Below the pieces are notes generated by a model. The model searched no databases, was not told where the DNA came from, and was given only the letters and a program-made list of their open reading frames with translations. DNA of 64,000 nucleotides, taken from NCBI GenBank assembly GCA_029266635.1, contig JAQSWM010000011.1, positions 1 to 64,000 of the forward strand. Direction: 5' to 3'. This stretch comes from Sphingobacteriaceae bacterium. GTDB taxonomy: Bacteria; Bacteroidota; Bacteroidia; Sphingobacteriales; Sphingobacteriaceae. The translations under genes and the position numbers were made by a program. Below, one piece after another: positions 40,912 to 55,471 of the stretch (the stretch's first letter is position 1; each line of letters begins with the position of its first letter).

Positions 40912-40955
40912 ATTAGTAAATTGTCGCTAAAAACAACAGGAACAAAATTAATGCT

Positions 40956-41363
40956 ATGAGAAAGGTCTTAACCACAGGATTGCTTGCGGGAAGCGTATTA
41001 TTTGTGCTAAGCTACGGAGGCTTGTACCTGGCTGTAAAGTTCTTTCCCTGGATCTTTGTGGAATACAACAACCCGCTTTTCAATTCTGATGGCAGCCGCG
41101 ACTTGCTGTTTTATCTGCACGCCTTCATCTTCAGCCTGGCCCTTTCCTGGTTTTGGGAGCGGTTCAAGAGCCTCTTCCACGGCTCCTTTCTGATTCGTGG
41201 GGCGGAGTTCGGGCTGGTTTATGGAGTGGTGTCGCTGCTGCCTGTGATGTGGATTACTTTCAGCGCAATGGATATCACTCCTTTCATGGTAAGCAGCTGG
41301 TTTATCTATGGCCTGGCGCAGGCAATTGTTGCCGGACTGGTATTTGCCAAAACCAATCCCTGA
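40956..41363 (+). CDS. Small integral membrane protein, unknown function
   Basis: A 135-residue inner-membrane protein with four hydrophobic segments (about 5-28, 48-66, 80-100, 108-130) and little outside them. Nothing in it identifies a family with confidence. It is transcribed alone and its stop lies a few bases from the converging receiver gene. No Crp/Fnr-type box is seen in its upstream gap. Confidence 0.7.
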   Translation: MRKVLTTGLLAGSVLFVLSYGGLYLAVKFFPWIFVEYNNPLFNSDGSRDLLFYLHAFIFSLALSWFWERFKSLFHGSFLIRGAEFGLVYGVVSLLPVMWITFSAMDITPFMVSSWFIYGLAQAIVAGLVFAKTNP

Positions 41364-41366
41364 ACA

Positions 41367-41795
41367 TTAATTTGCCAGTATCTTCCTGATATGGAACTGA
41401 AAGAAAGCATCGAGCGAGTCGGTGCGCTTGCGGTTATCGGTAAAGTTTAAAGGCTTTATGAGGTAGCCTGAGATCCCAAGCTGATCTGCCTCTTTCCTGT
41501 CGGTCTCCTCCCCCGATGTAGTCATGATGAACACTTTCACATCCTTCAGCTGCTCGTCTTTCCGCAGTTCTTTTAAGAACTCAATACCGTTCATTTTTGG
41601 CATGTTCAGGTCCAGAAGGATCACGTCAGGAATTATTCCATCATGCCCTTTGCGCCCCCGGAGCAGTTCCAGCGCCTCCACGCCATTATATGCATTGTGC
41701 AGTTCGTACTCCTGATCAAGCTTTTTTAAAGACCGCTGTACGCTGATCACATCCAGTTCATCGTCTTCAACCAATAAAATTACGTTCTTCTTCAT
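41367..41795 (-). CDS. Single-domain response regulator (CheY-like)
   Basis: A 142-residue stand-alone receiver. Acidic pocket ILLVEDDELD, phosphoacceptor Asp in PDVILLDLNMPKMNG, conserved Thr in IMTTSGEE and Lys in YLIKPLNF. It belongs to the Rcp1-like class often paired with phytochrome-type or CHASE3 kinases and has no output domain. I chose the ATG at 41795 (MKKNVILLVEDD), since the longer frame runs into the kinase gene. It starts four bases after the CHASE3 kinase stop, so that kinase is its likely partner. Confidence 0.9.
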   Translation of the reverse strand: MKKNVILLVEDDELDVISVQRSLKKLDQEYELHNAYNGVEALELLRGRKGHDGIIPDVILLDLNMPKMNGIEFLKELRKDEQLKDVKVFIMTTSGEETDRKEADQLGISGYLIKPLNFTDNRKRTDSLDAFFQFHIRKILAN

Positions 41796-41799
41796 ATGC

Positions 41800-43251
41800 T
41801 TAATTTTTATTCCAGGTAAATATAAATGATGAGCCGTGGCCAGGCTCAGACTCCACACGAATGCTGCAATGCTGATCGTCTAAGATCTTTTTCACAATGG
41901 CGAGCCCGATGCCCGTGCTCTCTTTCGCATTCTTCTCCCGCAAAGTTTGAAAAATAACAAATATCTTATCGTGATAGCCCGGATCAATCCCGATCCCGTT
42001 ATCTGACACGGTGAACTCATAAAACTTGGGCAACTCATGACAGTCTATACCAATTCTGGGGTGTTCTGCGGAACCGTATTTTACTGCGTTGCTAATCAGA
42101 TTACTGAAAACTTGCTCAAGGCGAAGCTTATCTGTAGCAAAGCCCGGCAGTCTGCCGATAGATATTTCTGTATCTTTTGGTACAATATCATCTACAATAT
42201 CTCTCACCAAGATGTTTACGTCAACGTATTCCTTTAGCGGCTTTTCCCTCGCGATACGGGCGTAATCAAGCAATCCGTCAATAAGCCCTTCCATGCGTGC
42301 AATACGCTCGGGAATAATGTTCAAATATCGCTTGAGGCTTGGAGAGAGTTCTGTTTGTAAGTCTTCCTCTATCCACTGGGTTACGTTGTAAATGCCTCTT
42401 AGCGGTGCCTTTAAGTCGTGCGAAACGACATAGGCAAACTGATTCAGCTCATTATTCCTTTTCTCCAGTTCCCGGATATTTTTGTTCAGGGTGGCAGACA
42501 TAATATTCAGCGAAGTAGATAAGCTGGTCAGCTCATCATTCTGATTGTCTTCAACATTCACAAAGTTGCCGTTGGAGATATTATGCGCAACATTAACCAT
42601 GGCGGCAATTCGCTTGGAGATAAGGCGCACAATGTAAATGGTACTGATGGCGCCAATGCAAATTATCACCCCGAGGAAAATAATGGAATAGGTGTTTGTT
42701 TGCGAAATAGATTCGCTCAAAGTCTCTCTTCTAACCTGCCGTACCTTGTACTCGTAGCGGTCAAACTCGCGGAACTTGTCGCTGATCTGGTTATTAAGCT
42801 TTTGCCCGAACTGCTTCCTGAAACGCGTGTTAAACAAGGTCTCGTAGTCGCCCTTATCGCCCAGCTTCTTTTTTGCCGATATAAGCGAGTTGGCATAATC
42901 GATCCACTCCTGGTGGAGTACCTTGATGGAATCAAGCCTCTGCCTGTGCACCGGATATTCCTGAACAAGCTGCGACTGCTCTTTAAACAAAGTAGGTATC
43001 TCCTTAAGGCTGCTGTAATAAGGTTCCAGAAAGTCATCATCGTCAGTAAGCAGATATCCGCGAAAAGCGCTCTGCATATCGATAATGCTTTTGTTTAACC
43101 GACCCGAATTCCGGATGATGGTTTCAGAGTTTGTGAGGAAGGTACTGTTTTGGTTTACCTGTTGCGAAAGCGTGTAATTCACGTAGGAGTTTACTACCGA
43201 AAGGACAATTATCAGCGAAAAGCCTAAGAGTATTTGGGTAGATAACTTCAT
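41800..43251 (-). CDS. CHASE3-HAMP sensor histidine kinase
   Basis: A 483-residue membrane kinase. TM1 (about 7-27), a periplasmic helical CHASE3 domain (about 38-175, SGRLNKSIIDMQSAFRGYLLT), TM2 (about 188-210), HAMP (about 211-262), a HisKA H-box FAYVVSHDLKAPLRGI and an HATPase with NLISNAVKYG, DNGIGIDPGY and GIGLAIVKKI. The Q-F-A-Y-V-x-S-H-D-L-K-A-P H-box is that of phytochrome-like kinases that pair with single-domain receivers. The receiver gene follows. It is the third gene of a four-gene signalling run. Confidence 0.9.
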   Translation of the reverse strand: MKLSTQILLGFSLIIVLSVVNSYVNYTLSQQVNQNSTFLTNSETIIRNSGRLNKSIIDMQSAFRGYLLTDDDDFLEPYYSSLKEIPTLFKEQSQLVQEYPVHRQRLDSIKVLHQEWIDYANSLISAKKKLGDKGDYETLFNTRFRKQFGQKLNNQISDKFREFDRYEYKVRQVRRETLSESISQTNTYSIIFLGVIICIGAISTIYIVRLISKRIAAMVNVAHNISNGNFVNVEDNQNDELTSLSTSLNIMSATLNKNIRELEKRNNELNQFAYVVSHDLKAPLRGIYNVTQWIEEDLQTELSPSLKRYLNIIPERIARMEGLIDGLLDYARIAREKPLKEYVDVNILVRDIVDDIVPKDTEISIGRLPGFATDKLRLEQVFSNLISNAVKYGSAEHPRIGIDCHELPKFYEFTVSDNGIGIDPGYHDKIFVIFQTLREKNAKESTGIGLAIVKKILDDQHCSIRVESEPGHGSSFIFTWNKN

Positions 43252-43266
43252 ATCGGTGTTTTAGGG

Positions 43267-44493
43267 CTAATTAGCCCTGAGATCGGACGGCATGGTAAAC
43301 TTAATGCATGTACCGGAACCCGGATTGCTTTTTACATCTATCGTTCCGCCATGCTGGGCTACAAAATCGCGTACAAGCAATAGGCCGAGACCGGTTCCTT
43401 TTTCATTATTAGTGCCTGCTACGGAACCCGAAGAATCCGCTGTGAAAAGCTTCTCCATAACGTCTGCGGTCATTCCTACCCCCGTATCGTAGACGCATAT
43501 TTCAACCATTGTATCCTGCTCTTCGGCTGTAACCGATACTGAGCCTCCTTCGGGAGTGTATTTAATGGCGTTGGTAACCAGGTTTTGCAGAATAGACCTT
43601 AGCATAAGCGCATCGGCATGAACATGGATATTCTTTGGCACACGATTTTCCAAAGCAATATTTTTCTGGATCGCGTTAGCTTTCAAAAGTTCCAGCGACT
43701 CGTTCATGCCATTGAGAAGGTGGATTTTCTCAGGATTGAATGAGGTTTTCTCCCGCTGCTTTTTAGCCCAGTCAACCAGCTCATTCAGTTGTTGCAAAAT
43801 CTTGTTAGACGTTCGGTGGATAATCCCCGAAAGGTGCAGCACTTCGCCTGGAGAATGTTTCTCTACATCGCGGCTTAGCTTTTCTGATGAAACAATCAGT
43901 GCGGTAAGCGGATTTCGGAGATCGTGCGAAATAACCGACAAGAACTTGTCTTTTGAAACATTGAGTTCTTTAAGTTCCTGGTTCAGCTTTTCAAGTTCCA
44001 GCGTACGTTCCCTTACCCTGTCTTCTAACTGCTGGTTTAACAACAGCAAATCCTGGTTTATAACCCTCAGTTTCTCTTCCTGACGCTGCAGAAGCTGGTT
44101 TTTCTTATGAAGCTCGGCGAAGACCGCCACCTTGGAGCGAAGGATTTGCGGATTAACGGGCTTGCGGATGTAATCCACCGCACCGTATTGATAGCCCTTG
44201 AATATTCCACCCTCTTCGTAGTCCTGCCCGGTAATGAAAATAATTGGGATTCGCCGCAGCTTTTCACGCTGGTAAATCAGCTCGGCGGTTTCGTACCCGT
44301 CCATGATCGGCATCTTGACATCCAGCAGGATAAGCGAAAAATCGTCTTCCTTAAGCAGGATCTGCAATGCACCAGTACCTGATGTGGCTTTAGAGAAGGA
44401 ATATCCTTCCTTCTCCAAAACCAATTCCATCGACATTAAGTTGTCTTCCCTGTCGTCTACAAGAAGGATTTTTATCGCTGAATCAGAACTCAC
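43267..44493 (-). CDS. Receiver-first hybrid histidine kinase
   Basis: A 408-residue soluble protein with an N-terminal receiver (1-125, D58 in LILLDVKMPIMDG), a long coiled coil (about 130-180), HisKA with H in LSVISHDLRNPLTAL and an HATPase domain (NLVTNAIKYTPEGG, DTGVGMTADV, GTGLGLLLVRDF). The receiver presumably gates the kinase, since there is no separate sensor domain. It lies 30 bases after the giant HAMP kinase gene and 15 bases before the CHASE3 kinase gene, suggesting a phosphorelay made from one transcript. Confidence 0.9.
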   Translation of the reverse strand: MSSDSAIKILLVDDREDNLMSMELVLEKEGYSFSKATSGTGALQILLKEDDFSLILLDVKMPIMDGYETAELIYQREKLRRIPIIFITGQDYEEGGIFKGYQYGAVDYIRKPVNPQILRSKVAVFAELHKKNQLLQRQEEKLRVINQDLLLLNQQLEDRVRERTLELEKLNQELKELNVSKDKFLSVISHDLRNPLTALIVSSEKLSRDVEKHSPGEVLHLSGIIHRTSNKILQQLNELVDWAKKQREKTSFNPEKIHLLNGMNESLELLKANAIQKNIALENRVPKNIHVHADALMLRSILQNLVTNAIKYTPEGGSVSVTAEEQDTMVEICVYDTGVGMTADVMEKLFTADSSGSVAGTNNEKGTGLGLLLVRDFVAQHGGTIDVKSNPGSGTCIKFTMPSDLRAN

Positions 44494-44523
44494 GTTATAT
44501 GTTTATGCCGGCTAAGCTATCAA

Positions 44524-50283
<5,760 letters not shown>

Positions 50284-50532
50284 AAACTAAAAAATATCAA
50301 AGGTTAGGATTTAGGATGCCCACTTTATACGTACGAATTGAAAAGACGAAATGTAATTTTTTTTGGAACAGAAGCCTGGCAAAGCCAACTTCACGTGTGT
50401 TTTAACAATGTTGATGAAGATGTGTTTTGTAAAATTAAAAAAAGCTTGCCCAGCTAAAATCCTGCAATATCATGTAAAAATCAAGAGTTGAGCTTTTGAT
50501 TTCGCGAGTACCGAACTATTCAGAAAATGATT

Positions 50533-51957
50533 CTATTCTTTAACTTTTTTGCCCTTGCCACCATAATATGGATAGGAATCAAAAACATCTTCTTTGCTAA
50601 GCAATAATGGATCTGACGTCTTCTTTCTCCAGATGGTCAGTTTTGCACCAAGTTGAAGTTTGATACTGGTGTACTGCTTGTAGCCCGCAAGGTTTTTAAG
50701 TTGATTGGGATCTTTGACCAGATCGTAAAGCTCTATCGCCGGGCGCTTCTCAAGGCTCCAGCCAGCATACTGCGTATAGGCAGGATTATCTCTGTTTTCT
50801 ACTAAGAACTGCTTAGCTAAGCCAGGGTCGATATCGCCAAAAGAGCCGGTGGCCTGCTCGCTTTTCGGATCTCCCGCAGGCCAGCGCTCAGGCCTTAAAT
50901 TTTCTATGTACAGGTATTGTTTGGTACGCACTGCCCGCATTGGATAGCCTACATTATTCTGACGCACAGAAGCATGTCTTTCACGCTCTGTGAAAACAAT
51001 ATCAAACCGTGGGTCTTTGGCAGCAGTGGACAACAGAGGCAAGAATGATTTTCCAGTCATAGAACTTGGTGACATCACTTTCATTGCATCAAGGATTGTA
51101 GGGCCAATGTCCACCAGGCTGACCAGCTCTGTGCGCCTGCCAGTTTTAAACTGCTTACCGAAGCGCATTACAAGTGGGATGTTCGTACTGGCATCGTAAG
51201 CATTCGCCTTTACCCGCGGAAAGGGCATTCCATTATCGCTGGTGACGATTATTAATGTGTTATCATACTGTCCGTTCTTTTTCAACAGAGCTACAGCTTC
51301 TTCAACAGTCTGATCAAATCGCTTTACAGCGGCATAATAGTCCATAAGATCCTCTCTTACAGTTGCATTATCGGGCAGCCAGGCTGGTACCCGTAAGGCA
51401 TCAAGGTTGAACTTTACAGAATTTTTCAGGTCTGATTCATAAGGCCGGTGAGGGTCATGGCTCCCGATCCAGAAACAAAAGGGCTTTGATTTATCGCTCG
51501 TATTCAAGAAAGCAGCAAAGTTCTTGAAGTCAGGCCCGGCAGGATTCTCTTTATATCCGCCCACCGTAAAATCGCCGGGTCCCCAGCCCTTTCCTGTCAA
51601 GCCGATCTGGTATCCGTTCTCAGCAAGTATGCGTGTGTAAGTAGGGTAAGAAACCGGTAATGTTCCCCACAAGTTGCCTCCTTCTTTTAGCTGGTGAGGA
51701 TACATTCCTGTTAAAATGCTCGCCCGCGACGGGCTGCAGGAGGAAGCTGTGCAGTAGGCGTGGTCGAACACCACACCGTCCTTCGCTATACCGTCGATGC
51801 CGGGCGTGCTGATGGTATAGTCACCGTAGGCTCCGGCATTTTTTGACATATCATCTGCTACTATGAACAGCACGTTGGGTTTAGCGGAAGTTTTCTGTTG
51901 AGCAGTTGCAATAATTGTAGCTAAGGCAAAAAGAGCCGTGGACAAATACATTTTCAT
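50533..51957 (-). CDS. Secreted sulfatase (arylsulfatase family, S1)
   Basis: A 474-residue type I sulfatase that removes sulfate esters from glycans. The signal peptide (MKMYLSTALFALATIIATAQ) sends it to the periplasm or outer membrane. The formylglycine motif is C74-S-P-S-R, followed by ASILTG. Metal residues are visible at IVADD (34-36) and TSDNGMPFPR. The Cys type needs an anSME-like maturase, which is not in the window. It starts one base after the next sulfatase stops and is the last gene of the susC operon. The target glycan is unknown. The context suggests a sulfated galactan. Confidence 0.92.
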   Translation of the reverse strand: MKMYLSTALFALATIIATAQQKTSAKPNVLFIVADDMSKNAGAYGDYTISTPGIDGIAKDGVVFDHAYCTASSCSPSRASILTGMYPHQLKEGGNLWGTLPVSYPTYTRILAENGYQIGLTGKGWGPGDFTVGGYKENPAGPDFKNFAAFLNTSDKSKPFCFWIGSHDPHRPYESDLKNSVKFNLDALRVPAWLPDNATVREDLMDYYAAVKRFDQTVEEAVALLKKNGQYDNTLIIVTSDNGMPFPRVKANAYDASTNIPLVMRFGKQFKTGRRTELVSLVDIGPTILDAMKVMSPSSMTGKSFLPLLSTAAKDPRFDIVFTERERHASVRQNNVGYPMRAVRTKQYLYIENLRPERWPAGDPKSEQATGSFGDIDPGLAKQFLVENRDNPAYTQYAGWSLEKRPAIELYDLVKDPNQLKNLAGYKQYTSIKLQLGAKLTIWRKKTSDPLLLSKEDVFDSYPYYGGKGKKVKE

Positions 51958-51958
51958 T

Positions 51959-53551
51959 TCAATCTCCTTTGATTATTCTCGGATCGGTTTCGTAATCCGT
52001 AGAGTTAACCCACGGCGTAGTCATTCTTTGCCCGTTCATAAACTTACTATAAAATTGGAACCCTTCAAATGGCGGATAGTTATCAAATAAATATCCTTTG
52101 CCAAACATTCGCGGATCTCCTTGCTGTTTTAACTCTGTTAAAAGTTGGCTCCTCATAGCAGCGATCCTGGTTTGCAACGAAGCATCATTGATCAGATTCT
52201 TAACACAATCCCGATCTTCCTTTATGTTGTAAAATTCTTCAGCTCCACGCTTCGCGAAACTTAACTGGTAAAAAGGAATGTTCCCGGGACTTCTGCGATT
52301 TTGGTTTAAGATAACTGTCTTTGTAGGTCCCCCATCTGTATTCAGGTAGCCAGTTTCCGGATTTCCGGCAGGCCAGCGGCTTGGCTCAAAATTCCTGATG
52401 TACATGTATCCATCTTTGATGATGCTTCTGATTGGATACCCGGCTTCGTGCGGCCGGCCCACATCGTGCCGTTCCTGTCCCAGCAACACGTAATTTCTGG
52501 TTGGATCAATCAAGTCGGAAAGGTTGCTGTTGAAAATATTAGTCAGCGATTTGCCTTGCGGCTGATTGTGTTCTGCAGCGTCGGGCTTGACACCTGAAAC
52601 TGTAAGGAATGTAGGAGTGAAATCTATAAAGCTCACAAAGTCTTCAATCTTTCTCCCGGGCTTCTGAATACCGTTCGGCCAGCGGATTGCCAGCGGCATG
52701 TGATTAGAAAGTTCGTATTCAAAACCCTTTATCCGAGGAAATGGCATCCCATTATCTGACGTAATTACAACGATGGTGTTCCCTGCCTCACCCGACTGAT
52801 CAAGCACCTCGAGGATTCTGCCGAGCTGTTTGTCGAAGTATTCGACTTCGTAAGCGTAGTCGAGCATGTCCATTCGGACACTATCTGCATCGGGCCAGAA
52901 CTGGTGGATTTTATCTATATCCTTTAAAGATTTGCTTCCCTTAGCGGCTCCTGAGCCATATTCATATTCCCGATGTGGCTCTTTGCTACCGAACCAAAAG
53001 AAAAAAGGCTGTCCCTTGGGTTTCGCTCCCAGAAAGTTCTTGAAGTTGGTTGCGTAATCTGTGTTTGCTATCCCGCTGGTAGGCGGCACCAGAGTAGCGG
53101 ATTGATAAGCTTTACCGGTAACCTCCCGTGGTTTGCCGTTTATCTTTCCGGGATCTCCGGGAGCCCAGCCCTTCCCGGTGTAACCGGTAAAATATTTTTG
53201 ACCCATCACTTCCATCACCGATACATATTTCGCTGGCCAATAGGCGAGGTGATTTCCCAGCTCTTCTAATTGCCATGAATTCCGTCCGGTGAGTATGCTC
53301 GCCCGCGAAGGAGCGCATTTGGCATTAGGTGTATAGGCGTTGAGGAACAAAAGCTCGTCTTTGGCAATACGATCAAAGTTCGGAGTTTTCACCCATTTGC
53401 TTCCATTGGCACTGAAATGTTCAAAAGAAGCGTCATCAGCCAGGCAGAAGAGAATATTAGGCACGGTGCTTTTCTGCTGTGCGCCGGCATTCGCCGAAAC
53501 AATTAACAGCGCAGCAAATGCAACCAAGAGCATATTTCGAAAATTTTGCAT
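51959..53551 (-). CDS. Secreted sulfatase (arylsulfatase family, S1)
   Basis: A 530-residue type I sulfatase with signal peptide MQNFRNMLLVAFAALLIVSA. The formylglycine motif is C79-A-P-S-R, with ASILTGRNSWQLEE after it. Metal-binding NILFCLADD and ITSDNGMPFPRIKG are present. It is a paralogue of the following sulfatase but clearly distinct, so the pair may remove sulfate from different positions. It lies three bases after the GH110-like gene. Confidence 0.92.
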   Translation of the reverse strand: MQNFRNMLLVAFAALLIVSANAGAQQKSTVPNILFCLADDASFEHFSANGSKWVKTPNFDRIAKDELLFLNAYTPNAKCAPSRASILTGRNSWQLEELGNHLAYWPAKYVSVMEVMGQKYFTGYTGKGWAPGDPGKINGKPREVTGKAYQSATLVPPTSGIANTDYATNFKNFLGAKPKGQPFFFWFGSKEPHREYEYGSGAAKGSKSLKDIDKIHQFWPDADSVRMDMLDYAYEVEYFDKQLGRILEVLDQSGEAGNTIVVITSDNGMPFPRIKGFEYELSNHMPLAIRWPNGIQKPGRKIEDFVSFIDFTPTFLTVSGVKPDAAEHNQPQGKSLTNIFNSNLSDLIDPTRNYVLLGQERHDVGRPHEAGYPIRSIIKDGYMYIRNFEPSRWPAGNPETGYLNTDGGPTKTVILNQNRRSPGNIPFYQLSFAKRGAEEFYNIKEDRDCVKNLINDASLQTRIAAMRSQLLTELKQQGDPRMFGKGYLFDNYPPFEGFQFYSKFMNGQRMTTPWVNSTDYETDPRIIKGD

Positions 53552-53554
53552 TGC

Positions 53555-55456
53555 TTATGGTTTTACTGCCTTATTGTTTTTCGCCTTTAGTTGTTTTACC
53601 TTCATGTCAGGTGCAAGGAATACCTTGAACAGAGGATCGTATTGATTATTTTCGATTACGGCAGTCCCGACATTCTCCAGATCAACAACCGGGTTTTCGA
53701 AATTGATTGGGTAAGTGCCTGAATAACTGATACGATTGTTACGAAACACTACATTCTTTCCGTGTTCTACAAAAAGGAGGCTCGACGAGTAAGTACGGAA
53801 GGTATTGTTTTCTACTACGAGATTTCCATGGATGTAGTCACCTTTCTTGGAGACCGCAAGAAGATTGATCAGTGGCTGAGGCTTCGCAGTGCCATACGCT
53901 CCATCCAAAAACGTGTTGTTTCGAATGGTGAGGTCGCCAACATATCCAGATTCGTACCAAAAGCTGAACTCATTCGGGCTGAGTACAGCCGACATCATAT
54001 TGCTAAAGGTGTTTCCTTCTATCAAGACAGGCTTCGGGGTTGAAATGAGCAAGCCCCGGGCACGGTTGTTAGTGAAGTTGTTGTTTCTTATCACGACCTC
54101 CGGATACGCATCCGTATTTTCCAGATACAATCCGGGAACTACCGCAGCGGGAACATCTTTATCGAACGTTACTTTGTAATACCGGCCGCTCACTTGCTCT
54201 ACACTGCGGATTGTGAGATCTGCAATGGGCACAGCACTGACTTCAGGATTTACAGCAACTACCTGATCCCCCGGGTGTCCAAAACTATTTCCGGTTTGTT
54301 GAAAATGACCGATGTTGATCCCCGCCACATTGCCTTGAACATCCGCAACCTGAACGTACATACCGTGGATGTTGGTTGCGTCATCAAGCTGTTTCTGAAA
54401 TACACAGTTCTCCATCAAAATCTTACCACGACAGCCTGAAAAATGCGTGGCATCTGCGGTGGTAGATAACATCCGGTGATCGTTTGGATCGGGCAGCACG
54501 CGAAAGCCGTTCAGGTGAATATCTTCGCTATCTTCCGCTACAAAAGCCATCCCGCCGGCATGGTTTACCGTTACATCTGTTATGGTTAAATTTTTAGCTT
54601 GTGCCACTCGTATTGCAGGTGCCATGCGGTTGTAGCCATTTAGCCCTTTAGCAACCAGCACCCAGCCCGGTTTAGGCATATTCGGCGCCACGCCGGATAT
54701 CCTTACCAAGCCCGGCTTAAGCTGAGTTGCTGATATGGAAGGCTCGGCACCACGATAGCGATAAGCCGGATCAACCGGATCAACCGGATAAGGTGAAGCT
54801 TCTTCGTTTGGTTTGCTTTGAACAATGCTTTTATTAAGGCGAAATATTGGAACATAGAGGTTGTTCTGAAATGCGACCGCATTGGTTTTATTATCCCAAT
54901 AAATTGCCTGATCGATATTGTGCTCATAACCTTTCTTTAGAAAGACTAATTGCCTGTTTCTGATCTCATAAGGATATTCTGGCGCAATCCGAAAATCAAC
55001 AGTTTTCTTTACACTGTCAACCGCCTCTACAACAAGCTCGCTGTGTAAAGGGCGATACCAATTGATAGTAAGATTTCGTATGCGGATGTTATCGGAATCC
55101 TCTATACAGATGGGCACAATAAGGCCGTGCATCATAAAGGTTGCGCCGCCGCCATCAATTTCCAGATCATGAAAATCGAACAGCGGCAAAGCGATTTTCT
55201 TCAGCCCTGAATCGTGATTGGTTATTGAAAGATATTTCTCAAAAGCCCGGTCATCATATAATTGATAAACCTGCTTTTCGAAGATAATTTTAGTAGCTTT
55301 TTGCTCCTTAGCGGCTTTAACTAATGCCAAAACTCCCGGGACAGCATCCGGCGCACCGCTCTTAATATAATCTTTCGCGTACAAAACTCGCTCCTGAGCC
55401 TGCAGCCCGGCGCATAGGCATGCCAGGGCAGCCGCACAAATCAACTTCTTAAACAT
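53555..55456 (-). CDS. Right-handed beta-helix enzyme, GH110-like (alpha-1,3-galactosidase)
   Basis: A 633-residue secreted protein (signal peptide MFKKLICAAALACLCAGLQA). The body is a parallel beta-helix (repeated NN-x-F/I turns such as VVIRNNNFTNN and LTIRNNTFLDG). The segments STTADATHFSGCRG (about 331-344) and KQLDDATNIHGMY (about 355-367, D358 and D359) match what I know of the catalytic region of GH110 alpha-galactosidases, which cut terminal alpha-1,3-galactose. Some GH110 enzymes act on carrageenan pieces. Beside two sulfatases and SusCD this suggests a sulfated galactose-containing glycan. An alternative is another beta-helix hydrolase. Confidence 0.78.
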   Translation of the reverse strand: MFKKLICAAALACLCAGLQAQERVLYAKDYIKSGAPDAVPGVLALVKAAKEQKATKIIFEKQVYQLYDDRAFEKYLSITNHDSGLKKIALPLFDFHDLEIDGGGATFMMHGLIVPICIEDSDNIRIRNLTINWYRPLHSELVVEAVDSVKKTVDFRIAPEYPYEIRNRQLVFLKKGYEHNIDQAIYWDNKTNAVAFQNNLYVPIFRLNKSIVQSKPNEEASPYPVDPVDPAYRYRGAEPSISATQLKPGLVRISGVAPNMPKPGWVLVAKGLNGYNRMAPAIRVAQAKNLTITDVTVNHAGGMAFVAEDSEDIHLNGFRVLPDPNDHRMLSTTADATHFSGCRGKILMENCVFQKQLDDATNIHGMYVQVADVQGNVAGINIGHFQQTGNSFGHPGDQVVAVNPEVSAVPIADLTIRSVEQVSGRYYKVTFDKDVPAAVVPGLYLENTDAYPEVVIRNNNFTNNRARGLLISTPKPVLIEGNTFSNMMSAVLSPNEFSFWYESGYVGDLTIRNNTFLDGAYGTAKPQPLINLLAVSKKGDYIHGNLVVENNTFRTYSSSLLFVEHGKNVVFRNNRISYSGTYPINFENPVVDLENVGTAVIENNQYDPLFKVFLAPDMKVKQLKAKNNKAVKP

Positions 55457-55471
55457 GAATCTCTATTAAGG